Made by a program: the position numbers and the translations under genes. DNA of 64,000 nucleotides, taken from an uncultured Rhodospirillaceae bacterium. Lineage in GTDB: Bacteria; Pseudomonadota; Alphaproteobacteria; Rhodospirillales; Magnetospirillaceae. Where the stretch lies: the NCBI GenBank assembly GCA_903901915.1, contig CAIUSV010000040.1, forward strand, positions 79,980 through 143,979, in the 5' to 3' direction. The notes under the pieces are model-generated. The model searched no databases. It saw only the letters and a list, made by a program, of their open reading frames with translations, and was not told where the DNA came from. Shown here piece by piece: positions 8,149 to 17,352 of the stretch (positions are counted from its first letter, which is position 1; every line of letters begins with the position of its first letter).

Positions 8149-9015
8149 ATGTCCATCGACCTTGCCAATCAGATCGTCACCGGCATTTTGACCGGGCTGG
8201 TATACAGTCTGATGGCTCTAGGGCTGTCGGTGATTTTCGGAGTGGTGCGGGTGGTCAACTTCGCCCATGGCGAGATGACGGCCCTGGCGATGTACGCTGC
8301 TTGGGCGCTTGCCACCTGGCTCGATCTCGATCCGCTGCTGGGGATGCCGCTGATCGCCCTGGTCATGTTCGGCTGCGGCTATCTGCTGCAACGGGGGCTG
8401 ATCGACAGCTTCATCGCCAAACCTGAACATATGCAATTCATCCTGCTGGTCAGTCTGGCCATCATCATGGTCAACGGTTCGCTGCTGGCCTTCGGTCCCG
8501 ACGCCCACGGAGTGCAGGTTTCCTATGGCTTCGACACCTACGAGATGGGGCCGCTGCTGGTTGACAAGGTCCGCCTGCTGGCGGCGGCGGCATCGCTGGC
8601 CTTCTCTTTGGCGCTGATGGTGTTCTTTCGCCGGAGCAAGACCGGCAAGGCGATCCGCGCCTGCGCCGACAATCTGGTGGGCGCGAGGGTAATCGGCCTC
8701 GACGTCAGACGACTTTATGCCGTCACCTTCGGCATCGGCACCGCCTGTGTCGGCGCCGCCGGGGCACTGCTGTCCATGTTGATCGACGTGATGCCCCCGA
8801 CCGGGCCGGAGCTGACCCTGCTGGCCTTCATCATCGTCATCGTCGGCGGGTTGGGCAGCATGACCGGCGCCCTGTTGGGGGGCGTGCTGATCGGCGTGTC
8901 CGAAGTGCTGGCGGGCTATTTCCTGATGCCGTCCATGAAAAGCATGTTCAGCTTCGCCATCTTGATCGTGGTGCTGGTGGCTCGCCCCCAAGGGTTGCTG
9001 GGGGGGCGCAAATGA
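8149..9015 (+). CDS. livH: Branched-chain amino acid ABC transporter permease LivH
   Basis: Inner-membrane permease of 288 aa with about eight hydrophobic segments. MALGLSVIFGVVRVVNFAHGEM is the standard LivH opening (VNFAHGE), and a cytoplasmic coupling region RACADNLVGARVIGLDV precedes GIGTACVGAAGALL. VGGLGSMTGALLGGVLIGV near the C terminus is also typical. It pairs with LivM to form the translocation path. Its stop overlaps the livM start as ATGA, so the two are translationally coupled. Confidence 0.95.
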   Translation: MSIDLANQIVTGILTGLVYSLMALGLSVIFGVVRVVNFAHGEMTALAMYAAWALATWLDLDPLLGMPLIALVMFGCGYLLQRGLIDSFIAKPEHMQFILLVSLAIIMVNGSLLAFGPDAHGVQVSYGFDTYEMGPLLVDKVRLLAAAASLAFSLALMVFFRRSKTGKAIRACADNLVGARVIGLDVRRLYAVTFGIGTACVGAAGALLSMLIDVMPPTGPELTLLAFIIVIVGGLGSMTGALLGGVLIGVSEVLAGYFLMPSMKSMFSFAILIVVLVARPQGLLGGRK

Positions 9016-10001
9016 GGCGGCGGATCGCCCTGCTGGCGCTGCTGAGCGCCTTTGTTCTGGCGCCTCTGGCCGCTGGCCCCTACCTGCTGTCGGTGCTGGT
9101 GGTGGTGATGTACATGGCCTATCTCGGTCAGGCATGGAACATCATGATGGGATTCGCCGGCCAGCTTTCGCTGGGTCACAGCCTCTACGGCGGCTTGGGC
9201 GCCTATGTCACGGCGGCGCTGTTCGTCAACTGGGGCGTGCCGGCCGTGCTGGGGCTGCCGGCGGGTATCGCGGTAGCGGTGGCGGCGGGGGCGGTGGTGG
9301 GGGCGCTGGGATTCCGCTTCGGGGTCAAGGGAGTGTACTTCGCCCTGCTGACCATAGCCTTTGCCGAATTCACCCGGGTGCTGTTCGAGCATATTCCGTC
9401 GCTGGGCGGCACCGGCGGCTTGTTCCTGCCGGTGGGCAGCCGGGACGGCGTCGATCTGTTGCGGCTGCGCGGCCATCCACTGATGTTCTACTACCTGATC
9501 CTGGCCATGGCGGTGGGGGCATTCCTGCTGTGCCGCCGGCTGCTGGCCTGCCGTATCGGCTATCAATGGCTGGCGGTACGCGAGGACCAGGAGGCAGCCC
9601 AGGCCCTGGGAATCAATGTGTTCCGCGCAAAACTCGCCGCCGTCATGCTGTCGGCCGGGTTGACGGCGGCCGGCGGCGTGTTCTTCGCCTTTTACTACAA
9701 CACCCTGTTTCCCACACAGGCCTTCGGCATGGGGCGGTCCATCGACATTATCCTGGCGCCCATCGTCGGTGGACTGGGGACGCTGTTCGGACCGATCCTG
9801 GGAGCGTTGATCCTGACGCCGCTGGGCGAGTTGATCACCTGGGGGACCGAGGCTCTGGGATTCAAGGCCGCCGGCCTGAAGCAGCTTTGCTATGGCCTGT
9901 CGCTGCTGGCCATCGTCAAGTTCCTGCCCGACGGGGTGTGGCCGTGGCTGCGCCGTCGTATCGGCTTCGACCCGGCGGATGATGAGGAGGAGGGGACTTG
10001 A
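9012..10001 (+). CDS. livM: Branched-chain amino acid ABC transporter permease LivM
   Basis: Second inner-membrane permease, 329 aa, with multiple hydrophobic helices. AWNIMMGFAGQLSLGHSLYG matches the family motif, and AVREDQEAAQALGIN is the cytoplasmic EAA-like loop that docks on the ATPases. Lys and Gly between helices and PIVGGLGTLFGPILGA near the C terminus are family-typical. The start overlaps livH by ATGA, and the stop overlaps the livG TTG start. Confidence 0.95.
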   Translation: MRRRIALLALLSAFVLAPLAAGPYLLSVLVVVMYMAYLGQAWNIMMGFAGQLSLGHSLYGGLGAYVTAALFVNWGVPAVLGLPAGIAVAVAAGAVVGALGFRFGVKGVYFALLTIAFAEFTRVLFEHIPSLGGTGGLFLPVGSRDGVDLLRLRGHPLMFYYLILAMAVGAFLLCRRLLACRIGYQWLAVREDQEAAQALGINVFRAKLAAVMLSAGLTAAGGVFFAFYYNTLFPTQAFGMGRSIDIILAPIVGGLGTLFGPILGALILTPLGELITWGTEALGFKAAGLKQLCYGLSLLAIVKFLPDGVWPWLRRRIGFDPADDEEEGT

Positions 10002-10738
10002 CCGCGCCATCCCCTCTGCTTCTGGTCGAGAACCTGGTCAAAAATTTTCGCGGCTTGCGGGCGGTCGATGGCGTGTCGTTCCAAGTCAATGCCGGCGATA
10101 TCGTCGCGCTGATCGGCCCAAACGGTGCAGGAAAAACAACTGTTTTCAATATGATCGCAGGATCTCTTCAACCTGATGCCGGCCGTATCGAGCTGGCGGG
10201 GCGGTCGTTGGCGGGGCTGCGTCCCGATCAGGTCTGCCGCGCCGGAGTGGGCAGAACCTTTCAATTGGTCAAGCCGTTCGGCAACATCTCCGTTGAAGAG
10301 AATGTGGTGATCGGCGCCCTGCGCTGGACCGGCGATGTGGCCGAAGCGCGGCGGCTGGCGCGCGAAGTGCTGGACTTGCTGGGGCTGGCCGACAAGCGGC
10401 GGTTGCCCGCCCGCAGCCTGACACTGCCCGACCGCAAGTGCCTGGAGGTGGCCCGCGCCCTGGCGACCCGGCCGAAACTGCTGCTGCTCGACGAGGTGAT
10501 GGCCGGGCTGAGGCCGGCGGAAACCGACCGCATGGTGGCGATTTTCCAGCGCCTCAACCGGGACTCCGGCCTGACCATCGTGTTGATCGAACACGTCATG
10601 CGCGCCGTGATGGCGCTGTCGCATCGGGTAGTCGTGATCAACTCCGGTAAGCCTGTGTGCGAAGGCGGTCCGGCCGAGGTGGTCCGCGATCCTCGTGTCC
10701 TGGAATGCTATCTGGGCGAGGAGGCTGCCCGATGCTGA
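9998..10738 (+). CDS. livG: ABC transporter ATP-binding protein LivG
   Basis: Cytoplasmic ATPase subunit of 246 aa. Walker A is GPNGAGKTT near residue 40 and Walker B is LLLLDEVMAGL. The signature position reads LTLPDRKCLEVARAL, the usual LivG variant of the C-loop. The H-loop is IEHVM. The start is TTG in a TTGA overlap with livM, supported by a strong GGAGGAGGGG just upstream; no ATG is available nearby. It overlaps livF by seven bases. Confidence 0.94.
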   Translation: MTAPSPLLLVENLVKNFRGLRAVDGVSFQVNAGDIVALIGPNGAGKTTVFNMIAGSLQPDAGRIELAGRSLAGLRPDQVCRAGVGRTFQLVKPFGNISVEENVVIGALRWTGDVAEARRLAREVLDLLGLADKRRLPARSLTLPDRKCLEVARALATRPKLLLLDEVMAGLRPAETDRMVAIFQRLNRDSGLTIVLIEHVMRAVMALSHRVVVINSGKPVCEGGPAEVVRDPRVLECYLGEEAARC

Positions 10739-11436
10739 GAATCGAGGGGCTCGACCTGTTCTACGGCGACGCCCAGGCGTTGAGCGGCGTATCACTGACG
10801 GTGCCGCAAGGTGGCATCACCGCTATTATCGGCGCCAACGGCGCCGGTAAGACTTCACTCATCCGGGCGATCGCCGGGATGGAGCGGCCCCGGCGCGGCA
10901 CCATCGTCTTTGACGGCCGTGACATCACCGGATGGGATAGTCACCGGATTTGCGATCTCGGCCTGGGACAGGTGGCCGAGGGCCGCCAGATCTTTCCGTC
11001 GATGACGGTTGCCGACAACCTGGAACTGGGGGCGATGATCCCGCGTGGCCGCGCCGCCGCCGCCGCCACCTTGAACCGGGTGTGGGAGATTTTCCCCCGT
11101 CTGCTTGAACGGCGGGGACAAACGGCCGGTACCCTATCGGGCGGCGAACAGCAGATGCTCGCCATCGGGCGCTGCCTGATGGGACAGCCTCGGCTGATCA
11201 TGTTCGACGAGCCTTCGCTCGGCCTCAGCCCGGCCATGGTCCAAGAGGTTTTCGCCGTCATTCGCCGCCTTCACGACGAGGGGCTGACCATTGTCCTGGT
11301 CGAACAGAACGTTGCCCTGTCGCTCGGGATGGCCGATCACGCCTGCGTGCTGGAAAACGGTCGGGTGGCGATGGAAGGCGGCGGCGGCGAGCTGTTGGGC
11401 GACGACCGAGTCCGCGAAGCCTATCTTGGGCTGTAG
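10732..11436 (+). CDS. livF: ABC transporter ATP-binding protein LivF
   Basis: Second ATPase subunit, 234 aa, a standard LivF length. MLRIEGLDLFYGDAQAL opens the domain, Walker A is GANGAGKTS, the signature is LSGGEQQMLAIGRCL, Walker B is LIMFDEPSLGLSP and the H-loop region is LVEQNVALSLGMAD. The ATG at 10732 lies inside the end of livG. A longer in-frame extension to 10657 is rejected because it would run deep into livG and lacks family sequence. The 3' end overlaps the convergent binding-protein gene by 16 bases. Confidence 0.95.
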   Translation: MLRIEGLDLFYGDAQALSGVSLTVPQGGITAIIGANGAGKTSLIRAIAGMERPRRGTIVFDGRDITGWDSHRICDLGLGQVAEGRQIFPSMTVADNLELGAMIPRGRAAAAATLNRVWEIFPRLLERRGQTAGTLSGGEQQMLAIGRCLMGQPRLIMFDEPSLGLSPAMVQEVFAVIRRLHDEGLTIVLVEQNVALSLGMADHACVLENGRVAMEGGGGELLGDDRVREAYLGL

Positions 11437-12173
11437 TCCTTGAATTCATCCCGGCCCAGGGTTGCGGCGATGGCCTCCAACCGCGCCATCACCGCCGGCG
11501 CGTCGGGATAGGTTTTGGACAGCACCAGGAAGACATCCTGCCTAGCCAGCACATCATATCGCAAGCCGGCGATGGGATGCGCCGCCGTCACCTCGCCGGC
11601 CGGGCCGGCATAGTCGATCAGATAATCGGCCCTGCCGGCTTCAAGCATGGCAAAGGCCGCCTCGTGGCGGATCGCCGAGTTGACCGAAACGTTGTTGCTT
11701 GGTTCGGCAAGATAATTCAACAGGCCGCCATAACTATATCCGTGAATGGTGATCACACGTTTGCCGGATAGATTTTCACGGCTGGCAACCGATGGGACGT
11801 CGCCACGACGGTATATTCTGATCTCGGCGGTTGCGACCGGGGATCGGCCCACCAGACAGCACCGACGCAGCGCCGTGGCGTCTACCAGCATGGAAAATTC
11901 AGCAGTTCCATCCGCCAGGTAGGAAAACAGACGGGCAGCGGGATAGGGCTTGCCGTGCCAGGGAATACCCGCGATGGCGAACAGCCGATCGGCGAAGCGT
12001 AGCAGCGGATTGTCCGGTTCGCCCCGGGCGTTGACCCGGGTGGTCCAGACCGACTGATCGGGATAGGCGTACTCGATTTCCCGTGGGGGTGCTGTTTGGG
12101 CGCTTGCTCCACCACCCATTGCCGCCACTCCGATCAATGCGGCGGCCACAGCCCCGAGCAGATCACGAATCAT
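11421..12173 (-). CDS. Periplasmic solute-binding-like protein (SBP_bac_3 type)
   Basis: 250-aa exported protein. MIRDLLGAVAAALIGVAAMG then ASAQTA is a Sec signal peptide with cleavage expected after ASA near residue 25. The mature part resembles a family 3 extracellular binding fold, with GKRVITIHGYSYG in the hinge-following lobe and FAMLEAGRADYLIDY near the ligand region. There are no transporter genes beside it on its strand; it diverges from a histidine kinase gene. It may therefore feed a signalling system rather than a transporter, which is inference. The ATG at 12173 follows GGGGG at moderate spacing. Confidence 0.75.
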   Translation of the reverse strand: MIRDLLGAVAAALIGVAAMGGGASAQTAPPREIEYAYPDQSVWTTRVNARGEPDNPLLRFADRLFAIAGIPWHGKPYPAARLFSYLADGTAEFSMLVDATALRRCCLVGRSPVATAEIRIYRRGDVPSVASRENLSGKRVITIHGYSYGGLLNYLAEPSNNVSVNSAIRHEAAFAMLEAGRADYLIDYAGPAGEVTAAHPIAGLRYDVLARQDVFLVLSKTYPDAPAVMARLEAIAATLGRDEFKDYSPR

Positions 12174-12292
12174 GGTAACCCCCGAGTCGATATCGACCAA
12201 GACTAGAGAGAAAACTTGATACTGGCGAGTGCATTTGCCTATCCACTTCACCGCGCCTCGCCGACGATGTACCATGCCGCGAGGAGGGTTTG
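12174..12292. promoter_or_regulatory. Divergent intergenic region with a 12-bp perfect palindrome
   Basis: This 119-base gap separates the binding-protein gene (-) from the kinase cassette (+) and must hold both promoters. GTCGATATCGAC at 12186-12197 is a perfect palindrome and a candidate operator. No convincing -35/-10 pair was identified by eye. GAGGAGGG at 12281-12288 is the kinase ribosome-binding site. Confidence 0.35.
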
Positions 12293-13945
12293 ATGAGTCA
12301 AACCGACAAGGGTATCCCGTGTGGCGGCCCGGTTGCGGTCGCCGGATCCGAGGCGTTCGGTACGTCCGGGTCGTTCGGCGCCCGTGGTGACCGTCCCGCT
12401 GACGGCGCCTCACTTCACCCCTATCTACGCCATGGTATCGGGGTGCGTCTGCTGATGGCGATCATTCTGTTCAGCGGTTTTGTCACTTTGCTGTCTACAC
12501 TGACGCAACTTTATCTCGACTACCTGACCGAAATGCGACTGATGCGCGATCGTTTCGGTGAAATCGAGACCAGTAGCCTGGCCAGCCTCGGCGGCAGCTT
12601 GTGGAGCCTCGATACCGACCAGCTGCGGTTGCAGGCCGAGGGGATCAAGCGTCTGCCCGACATCCAATATGTGGAAATCCGCGAGCTTGGCCGATCCACC
12701 GAACGGCGCTTGTTGGTGGCGGTTGGCGAGGCCGGCGTTCAGCCGCTGCTGGCCAACGATTACCATATCATCCACGGCGAAGCCGGCGGCGGCACCAGAA
12801 GCATCGGCGTCCTTCACGTCGAAGCGAGCCTTTCCGGCATGTATGGCCGCCTGATCGGCCGGGCCGTGGTCATCCTGGTCAGCCAGGGGGTGAAGACGTT
12901 CCTGGTAGCGCTGTTCATCCTCTATATCGTCCATCGACTGGTTACCCGTCATCTCGCCGCCATTGCCGAGCATGTCGGGCGCTACCGGTTCGGCATGGCG
13001 GCGCCGCTGGTGCTCGACCGGCCGCCACAGCGGCACGAGGACGAATTGGACCGCGTCGTTGGTGCGTTCAACGCCATGTCGGCGGGGATCGACGGCGCCT
13101 ATCTCCATCTTTCCGAGGTCAACGCCGAACTTGCCAACGACATTGCCGCCCGCATCAAGGCCGAGGAGGAGGTTCGACGGCTCAACGCCCATCTGGAGCA
13201 ACGGGTACAGCAGCGCACCGCCGAATTGGAAGCCAGTAACCGGGAACTGGACGCCTTTACCTATTCCGTCTCGCACGACCTGCGGGCGCCGCTCCGACGG
13301 ATCGAGGGCTTTGGCCAGCTGCTGAATGCCGAGGCGGGAGAGCGGCTCGATGAGCAATGTCGTCATTATCTCGAGCGGATCAGGGCCGGAACCCGCGAGA
13401 TGGCCGAGATGACGGAAAGCTTTCTCAAGCTTGCCCGGTCAAGTCGCAGTGATCTGATCATGGAACCGGCCAATTTGGCCGATCTGGCGGCCAAGGTAAT
13501 CACCCGTTTGCGAGAAAGGGAACCCGACCGCATCGTATCGGTCCATATCGCTCCGGCCATGCCGGTTACCGGTGACCGCCGCCTGCTGGATATCGCGCTG
13601 GAGAACCTGTTGGGTAACTCCTGGAAGTATACCCGCCCGCGCGAGGCAGCCACCATAGCCTTTGCGCCCGAAGTGGTGGACGGGGTGACGAGGTATGTTA
13701 TCCGCGACAACGGTGTCGGGTTTGACATGGCTCATGTCAACCGCTTGTTTACGCCCTTCAACCGGTTGCATCGCCCCGGTGAATTCGAGGGCACCGGCAT
13801 CGGGCTGGCAACGGTTCAACGTATCATCACCCGCCATGGCGGACGGATCTGGGCAGAAGGCACCGTCAATCAGGGGGCGACGTTCAGTTTTACCTTGTGG
13901 GAAGGGAGTGCCGACAATGGCAACCTCGAAAATCCTCCTGGTTGA
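12293..13945 (+). CDS. Membrane sensor histidine kinase (CHASE-like sensor, HAMP, HisKA, HATPase)
   Basis: 550-aa kinase. A hydrophobic segment at about 52-72 and another at about 192-214 bracket a periplasmic domain whose GGSLWSLDTDQLRLQAEGIK resembles CHASE5-type sensors. HAMP (about 215-268) and a coiled coil (about 270-318) follow. The phospho-acceptor His328 is in SVSHDLRAPLRRIEGF, the N box is ENLLGNSWKY, and G boxes are DNGVGFD and GTGIGLA. The ATG at 12293 was preferred over a TTG three bases upstream because of GAGGAGGG spacing. It overlaps the next response-regulator gene by 29 bases. Confidence 0.9.
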   Translation: MSQTDKGIPCGGPVAVAGSEAFGTSGSFGARGDRPADGASLHPYLRHGIGVRLLMAIILFSGFVTLLSTLTQLYLDYLTEMRLMRDRFGEIETSSLASLGGSLWSLDTDQLRLQAEGIKRLPDIQYVEIRELGRSTERRLLVAVGEAGVQPLLANDYHIIHGEAGGGTRSIGVLHVEASLSGMYGRLIGRAVVILVSQGVKTFLVALFILYIVHRLVTRHLAAIAEHVGRYRFGMAAPLVLDRPPQRHEDELDRVVGAFNAMSAGIDGAYLHLSEVNAELANDIAARIKAEEEVRRLNAHLEQRVQQRTAELEASNRELDAFTYSVSHDLRAPLRRIEGFGQLLNAEAGERLDEQCRHYLERIRAGTREMAEMTESFLKLARSSRSDLIMEPANLADLAAKVITRLREREPDRIVSVHIAPAMPVTGDRRLLDIALENLLGNSWKYTRPREAATIAFAPEVVDGVTRYVIRDNGVGFDMAHVNRLFTPFNRLHRPGEFEGTGIGLATVQRIITRHGGRIWAEGTVNQGATFSFTLWEGSADNGNLENPPG

Positions 13946-14354
13946 GGACAACCAGGACGATGTGGAGCTGACGCAATATGCGTTCCGCGCCAGTCAGGTC
14001 AACAACGAGCTGGACGTGGTTCGCGACGGTGAGGAGGCGCTGGAATACCTGTTCGGGGTTGGACGCCACACCGGCCGGAGGAGTTGCGAACGACCGGCGC
14101 TGGTCCTGCTCGATCTGAAGCTGCCCGGCATCGGCGGCCTGGATGTGCTTCGCTCCATGCGAGCGCGCCCCGAAACCCGCCGCATTCCCGTTGTAATCCT
14201 GACCACGTCGGACGACCAATCCGACGTGGTCAATGGCTATGATCTCGGCGTCAACAGCTACATACGCAAACCTGTCGCCTTCCATGACTTTTCGTCGTTG
14301 GTCGAACAGTTGGGTCTCTACTGGCTGGTCACCAACACGGCGCCTCCGGCATAA
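13917..14354 (+). CDS. Single-domain response regulator (Rcp1-like)
   Basis: 145-aa receiver without output domain. The acidic pair is in LLVEDNQDD, the phospho-acceptor Asp66 in [10 protein letters not shown], Thr in ILTTSDD and the conserved Lys in YIRKPV. The loop GVGRHTGRR between helix 2 and strand 3 is typical of Rcp1-type partners of bacteriophytochrome-like kinases, which fits the upstream kinase ending GTGIGLATVQRII. Its start lies 29 bases inside the kinase gene, so the pair is co-translated. It probably passes phosphate to, or competes with, the downstream GGDEF-EAL protein. Confidence 0.92.
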   Translation: MATSKILLVEDNQDDVELTQYAFRASQVNNELDVVRDGEEALEYLFGVGRHTGRRSCERPALVLLDLKLPGIGGLDVLRSMRARPETRRIPVVILTTSDDQSDVVNGYDLGVNSYIRKPVAFHDFSSLVEQLGLYWLVTNTAPPA

Positions 14355-14365
14355 GGCGGTACGCC

Positions 14366-16450
14366 ATGGTCAAGCCGCTTGTGGTGTTGCTGATCGAAGA
14401 CTCGGCCGACGATGCCGAGCTGCTGGAAATGGAACTGGTGCGCGGCGGCTTCCGTCCGACCATCCGCCGGGTAGAAACCGCCGCAGAAATGCGGACGGCC
14501 CTGGCATCGGAAGCACCGTGGGATGTGGTACTCAGCGACTATCATCTGCCCAGCTTCGGTGCCGCGGCGGCACTGGCCACCTTGCAGGAAAGCGGCCGCG
14601 ATCTGCCGTTCCTGATCTTGTCGGGGGTGGTGCGGGCCGAGGAGGCCGTAACTCTGCTCAAGCGTGGCGCCCATGATTTTCTCGACAAGGGCGCCCTGGC
14701 GCGGCTGGTTCCGGCCATCGAGCGCGAGATGCGGGAAAGCGGCGAGCGGGCGCACCGCCGCCGGGCCGAGGAGCGGGTGCGGGTTCTGTCGCTGGCGATC
14801 GAACAAAGCCCGGTTTCGGTGGTGATCACCGACCGCGACGGTATCATCGGCTACGTCAATCCGAAATTCGAGAAGACCACGGGCTATCTGGCCGACGAAG
14901 CGGTGGGGCGCCCCATCGACTTCATCCATCGCCAGGATGCCGGGGCCGAAACCTACCGCGCCATGTGGGCGACCATGGGCGAGGGGCGAGAATGGCGCGG
15001 AGAATTCTGCAACCAGCGCCGCGACGGCAGTCTGTTTTGGGAACACGCCACGGTGTCGCCGCTGGAGGATGCCGACGGCAAGATCACCAATTTCGTCGCG
15101 GTCAAGGAAGACATAACCGCGCGCCGCAGCTACGAGGAACAACTGCTGCGCCAAGCCAATTACGACGACCTGACCGGCTTGCCCAACCGCCTGTTGATGC
15201 TCGACCGTCTCGATCAGGCGATAGCGCTGGCAAATCGCCGGGCCGCGCTGACCGCGCTGCTCTACATCGATCTCGACCGCTTCAAGAACGTCAACGATTC
15301 CCTCGGCCATGCCGCCGGCGACCGGTTGCTGGTCGAGGCGTCGGGCCGGCTGGGCGAATGCGTGCGCGATGGCGACACCCTGGCGCGCATGGGGGGCGAC
15401 GAGTTCGTCATCATCCTTCCCGGGGTCGATGATGGCATCGCGGTCCAAAAGGTCGCCGACCGGGTGATCGATACCTTTGCCCGTCCGTTCGTCATCGCCG
15501 ATCAGAACCATTTCGTCACCGCCAGCATGGGCATCACCCTGTTTCCCGCCGACGGTACCGACGGCCAGGTATTGCTGCGCAACGGCGAGTTGGCCATGTA
15601 CAAAGCCAAGGAGCAGGGGCGGGGCCGTAGCCAGTTCTTTACCCGTGAAATAAACGAACGCATGCAAGAACGCCTGCACCTCGAAGGCAATCTTCGTGGC
15701 GCGGCGGGGCGTGGCGAACTGATCTTGCATTACCAGCCACTCTACCGCGCCGATGGCGATTCGGTGGTCGGCATGGAGGCGTTGCTACGCTGGCAGCGTC
15801 CCGGCATCCCGCTGATGATGCCCGGAGGGTTCATTTCGCTCGCGGAAGAAGTCGGGCTGATCGGCGAAATCGGCGATTGGGTCGTTGCCACCGCCTGCCG
15901 CGAAGCCTGCGCGTTACTGGGTCCATCCGCGACCTCGGCGACACGGGTGGCGGTCAACGTCTCGCCGCGTCAGTTGCAAAATCCCGCCTTCGGCGCCTGG
16001 GTCGAACGGCAACTGGGCGAATCCGGCCTATCCCCCCAACAACTTGAGCTGGAGATCACGGAAAGCGTACTGGTGGACGGCAGTTCTGAAACCGAAAACA
16101 ATCTTAGAACGCTATGCCGATTGGGGATTCGGCTATCCATCGACGATTTCGGCACCGGGTATTCGTCGCTAGGCTATCTGCAACGTTATCCCTTCGATAC
16201 CTTGAAGATCGACAAGTCGTTCGTGGCTGGGGTCATGGTCGATGCCAATGCCGCCCGCTTGGTGGAAACCATCGTCACCATGGCCCACAGCCTCGGCCTG
16301 GAAACCGTGGCAGAAGGGGTCGAGACGGCGGAACAACTGGCTTTCATCCAGAACTGCGGCTGCGATGTGGTTCAAGGCTTTCTGCTTGCCAAGCCGATGC
16401 CAGTGGCGGATGTCGCCATCACCCTAAAGAAAGGCTGGTCCTGCTATTGA
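14366..16450 (+). CDS. REC-PAS-GGDEF-EAL c-di-GMP regulator
   Basis: 694-aa cytoplasmic protein. The receiver (about 5-122) has Asp58 in VVLSDYHLP; the PAS domain spans about 140-255 and ends [12 protein letters not shown]. The GGDEF domain has [14 protein letters not shown], an intact GGDEF at 343-347 and an intact inhibitory site RDGD at 334-337. The EAL domain has MEALLRW at 470-476 and [10 protein letters not shown] with the LKIDKSFV metal/catalytic segment. Both synthesis and hydrolysis of c-di-GMP are possible from the motifs. It starts 11 bases after the response regulator and is the likely output of the cassette. Confidence 0.94.
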   Translation: MVKPLVVLLIEDSADDAELLEMELVRGGFRPTIRRVETAAEMRTALASEAPWDVVLSDYHLPSFGAAAALATLQESGRDLPFLILSGVVRAEEAVTLLKRGAHDFLDKGALARLVPAIEREMRESGERAHRRRAEERVRVLSLAIEQSPVSVVITDRDGIIGYVNPKFEKTTGYLADEAVGRPIDFIHRQDAGAETYRAMWATMGEGREWRGEFCNQRRDGSLFWEHATVSPLEDADGKITNFVAVKEDITARRSYEEQLLRQANYDDLTGLPNRLLMLDRLDQAIALANRRAALTALLYIDLDRFKNVNDSLGHAAGDRLLVEASGRLGECVRDGDTLARMGGDEFVIILPGVDDGIAVQKVADRVIDTFARPFVIADQNHFVTASMGITLFPADGTDGQVLLRNGELAMYKAKEQGRGRSQFFTREINERMQERLHLEGNLRGAAGRGELILHYQPLYRADGDSVVGMEALLRWQRPGIPLMMPGGFISLAEEVGLIGEIGDWVVATACREACALLGPSATSATRVAVNVSPRQLQNPAFGAWVERQLGESGLSPQQLELEITESVLVDGSSETENNLRTLCRLGIRLSIDDFGTGYSSLGYLQRYPFDTLKIDKSFVAGVMVDANAARLVETIVTMAHSLGLETVAEGVETAEQLAFIQNCGCDVVQGFLLAKPMPVADVAITLKKGWSCY

Positions 16451-16872
16451 ACACTATCGGCCTTTGATGAAATATATTTAGATAACTTGCTATCTTCATT
16501 TACTGTGTGGCAGCTAAACCAATTGAACAAGAATGGAATAAGCTCGTGCAGCCGGTCTATACCCTTGTGTATGTCAACAATGTATGAATTCATTTCGTCT
16601 AATATTGACTTGTGATTCATTCTATGTGCTGCTATGTCAACGTATTGCGCGTCCTCCATCATATTTTCTTCACTACAAAAATGAAATTCCGTATATAGCT
16701 TTAGTTCATTCAAGAGCCTAAGTACGCGCATAACATCAGCATCGCCATGAACTTCTCTATCTATGGCAACTATTATATCAAAGAAACTTCTGTGCTCGGA
16801 ATCAATGCGGACATTTCCAACCTCAAACCAGTCTTTCCATTCTATATGGATGCGATTATCCCACTTTAGCAC
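16444..16872 (-). CDS. Bacteriohemerythrin
   Basis: 142-aa single-domain hemerythrin that binds O2 at a non-haem diiron centre. All seven ligands can be placed: His27 (IDSEH), His64 and Glu68 (HFCSE), His83 and His87 (HRMNH), His122 and Asp127 (HTVNED). [10 protein letters not shown] is the family opening. The start is GTG, supported by AGGGAGGG eight bases upstream. The gene is clearly AT-rich against its surroundings, and its codons end in A or T unusually often, suggesting recent acquisition. Its stop overlaps the end of the GGDEF-EAL gene on the other strand. Confidence 0.93.
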   Translation of the reverse strand: MLKWDNRIHIEWKDWFEVGNVRIDSEHRSFFDIIVAIDREVHGDADVMRVLRLLNELKLYTEFHFCSEENMMEDAQYVDIAAHRMNHKSILDEMNSYIVDIHKGIDRLHELIPFLFNWFSCHTVNEDSKLSKYISSKADSVQ

Positions 16873-16955
16873 TTTGATACCCTCCCTGATACGCCGCGCC
16901 CAGCTCAGGGCCTATTCATTTTGCTTATGACTTTGGGGCGGCGTCAAGAATCGGA

Positions 16956-16983
16956 AAGCCCGTTCGACGGATCGGACGGGCTT
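16956..16983 (-). terminator. Possible terminator hairpin
   Basis: AAGCCCGTTCGA and TCGGACGGGCTT can form a 12-bp stem with a 4-base loop and one G-U pair. On the minus strand it lies about 80 bases past the stop of the 68-aa ORF. The following bases contain only a short TTT run, so it is a weak candidate. Nothing else was identified between 16873 and 17061. Confidence 0.4.
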
Positions 16984-17061
16984 CGATTGCCTTGCGGCGC
17001 GAATGGATTACTCGGGTAGGGTTCCTGCACTGTACGGCATGATGGCCTTCGTGGGCAGGGG

Positions 17062-17268
17062 CTACGTCACCAAGGACAAGCCTAGCCGAGAGCCAACTTC
17101 GACCATCAGGCTCAGAAGTTCAGACTCCATGAGGTCTGTCGCCAGCGCGACGCCGACGCAAAGTCGCAGAATGTCGTCTGACGTCGCCGTGGCGCTCAGA
17201 TTGGCAATCACCTGAGCCGCCAGCCGCTTGATGTCTACTCGTGTCACGACGCCTGTTTCCCAGGTCAT
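17062..17268 (-). CDS. Small conserved-looking protein of unknown function
   Basis: 68-aa ORF with no recognised family. It is supported by a strong GGGAGGG eight bases before the ATG and by ordinary codon use. The sequence is amphipathic and mostly helical by composition (RLAAQVIANLSATATSDD, then ELLSLMVEVGSRLGLSL), with no signal peptide. It lies between the bacteriohemerythrin and the Pat-type gene, all on the minus strand, and could be the distal part of the Pat transcript. Confidence 0.5.
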   Translation of the reverse strand: MTWETGVVTRVDIKRLAAQVIANLSATATSDDILRLCVGVALATDLMESELLSLMVEVGSRLGLSLVT

Positions 17269-17352
17269 TTCGTTCCCTCCCGATAGTAGAGGGGGAGATA
17301 CCCCAAGTTGGGCCCGGCGGCAAGTTACAACGGGGTTATGGCGCGGAAGGGC

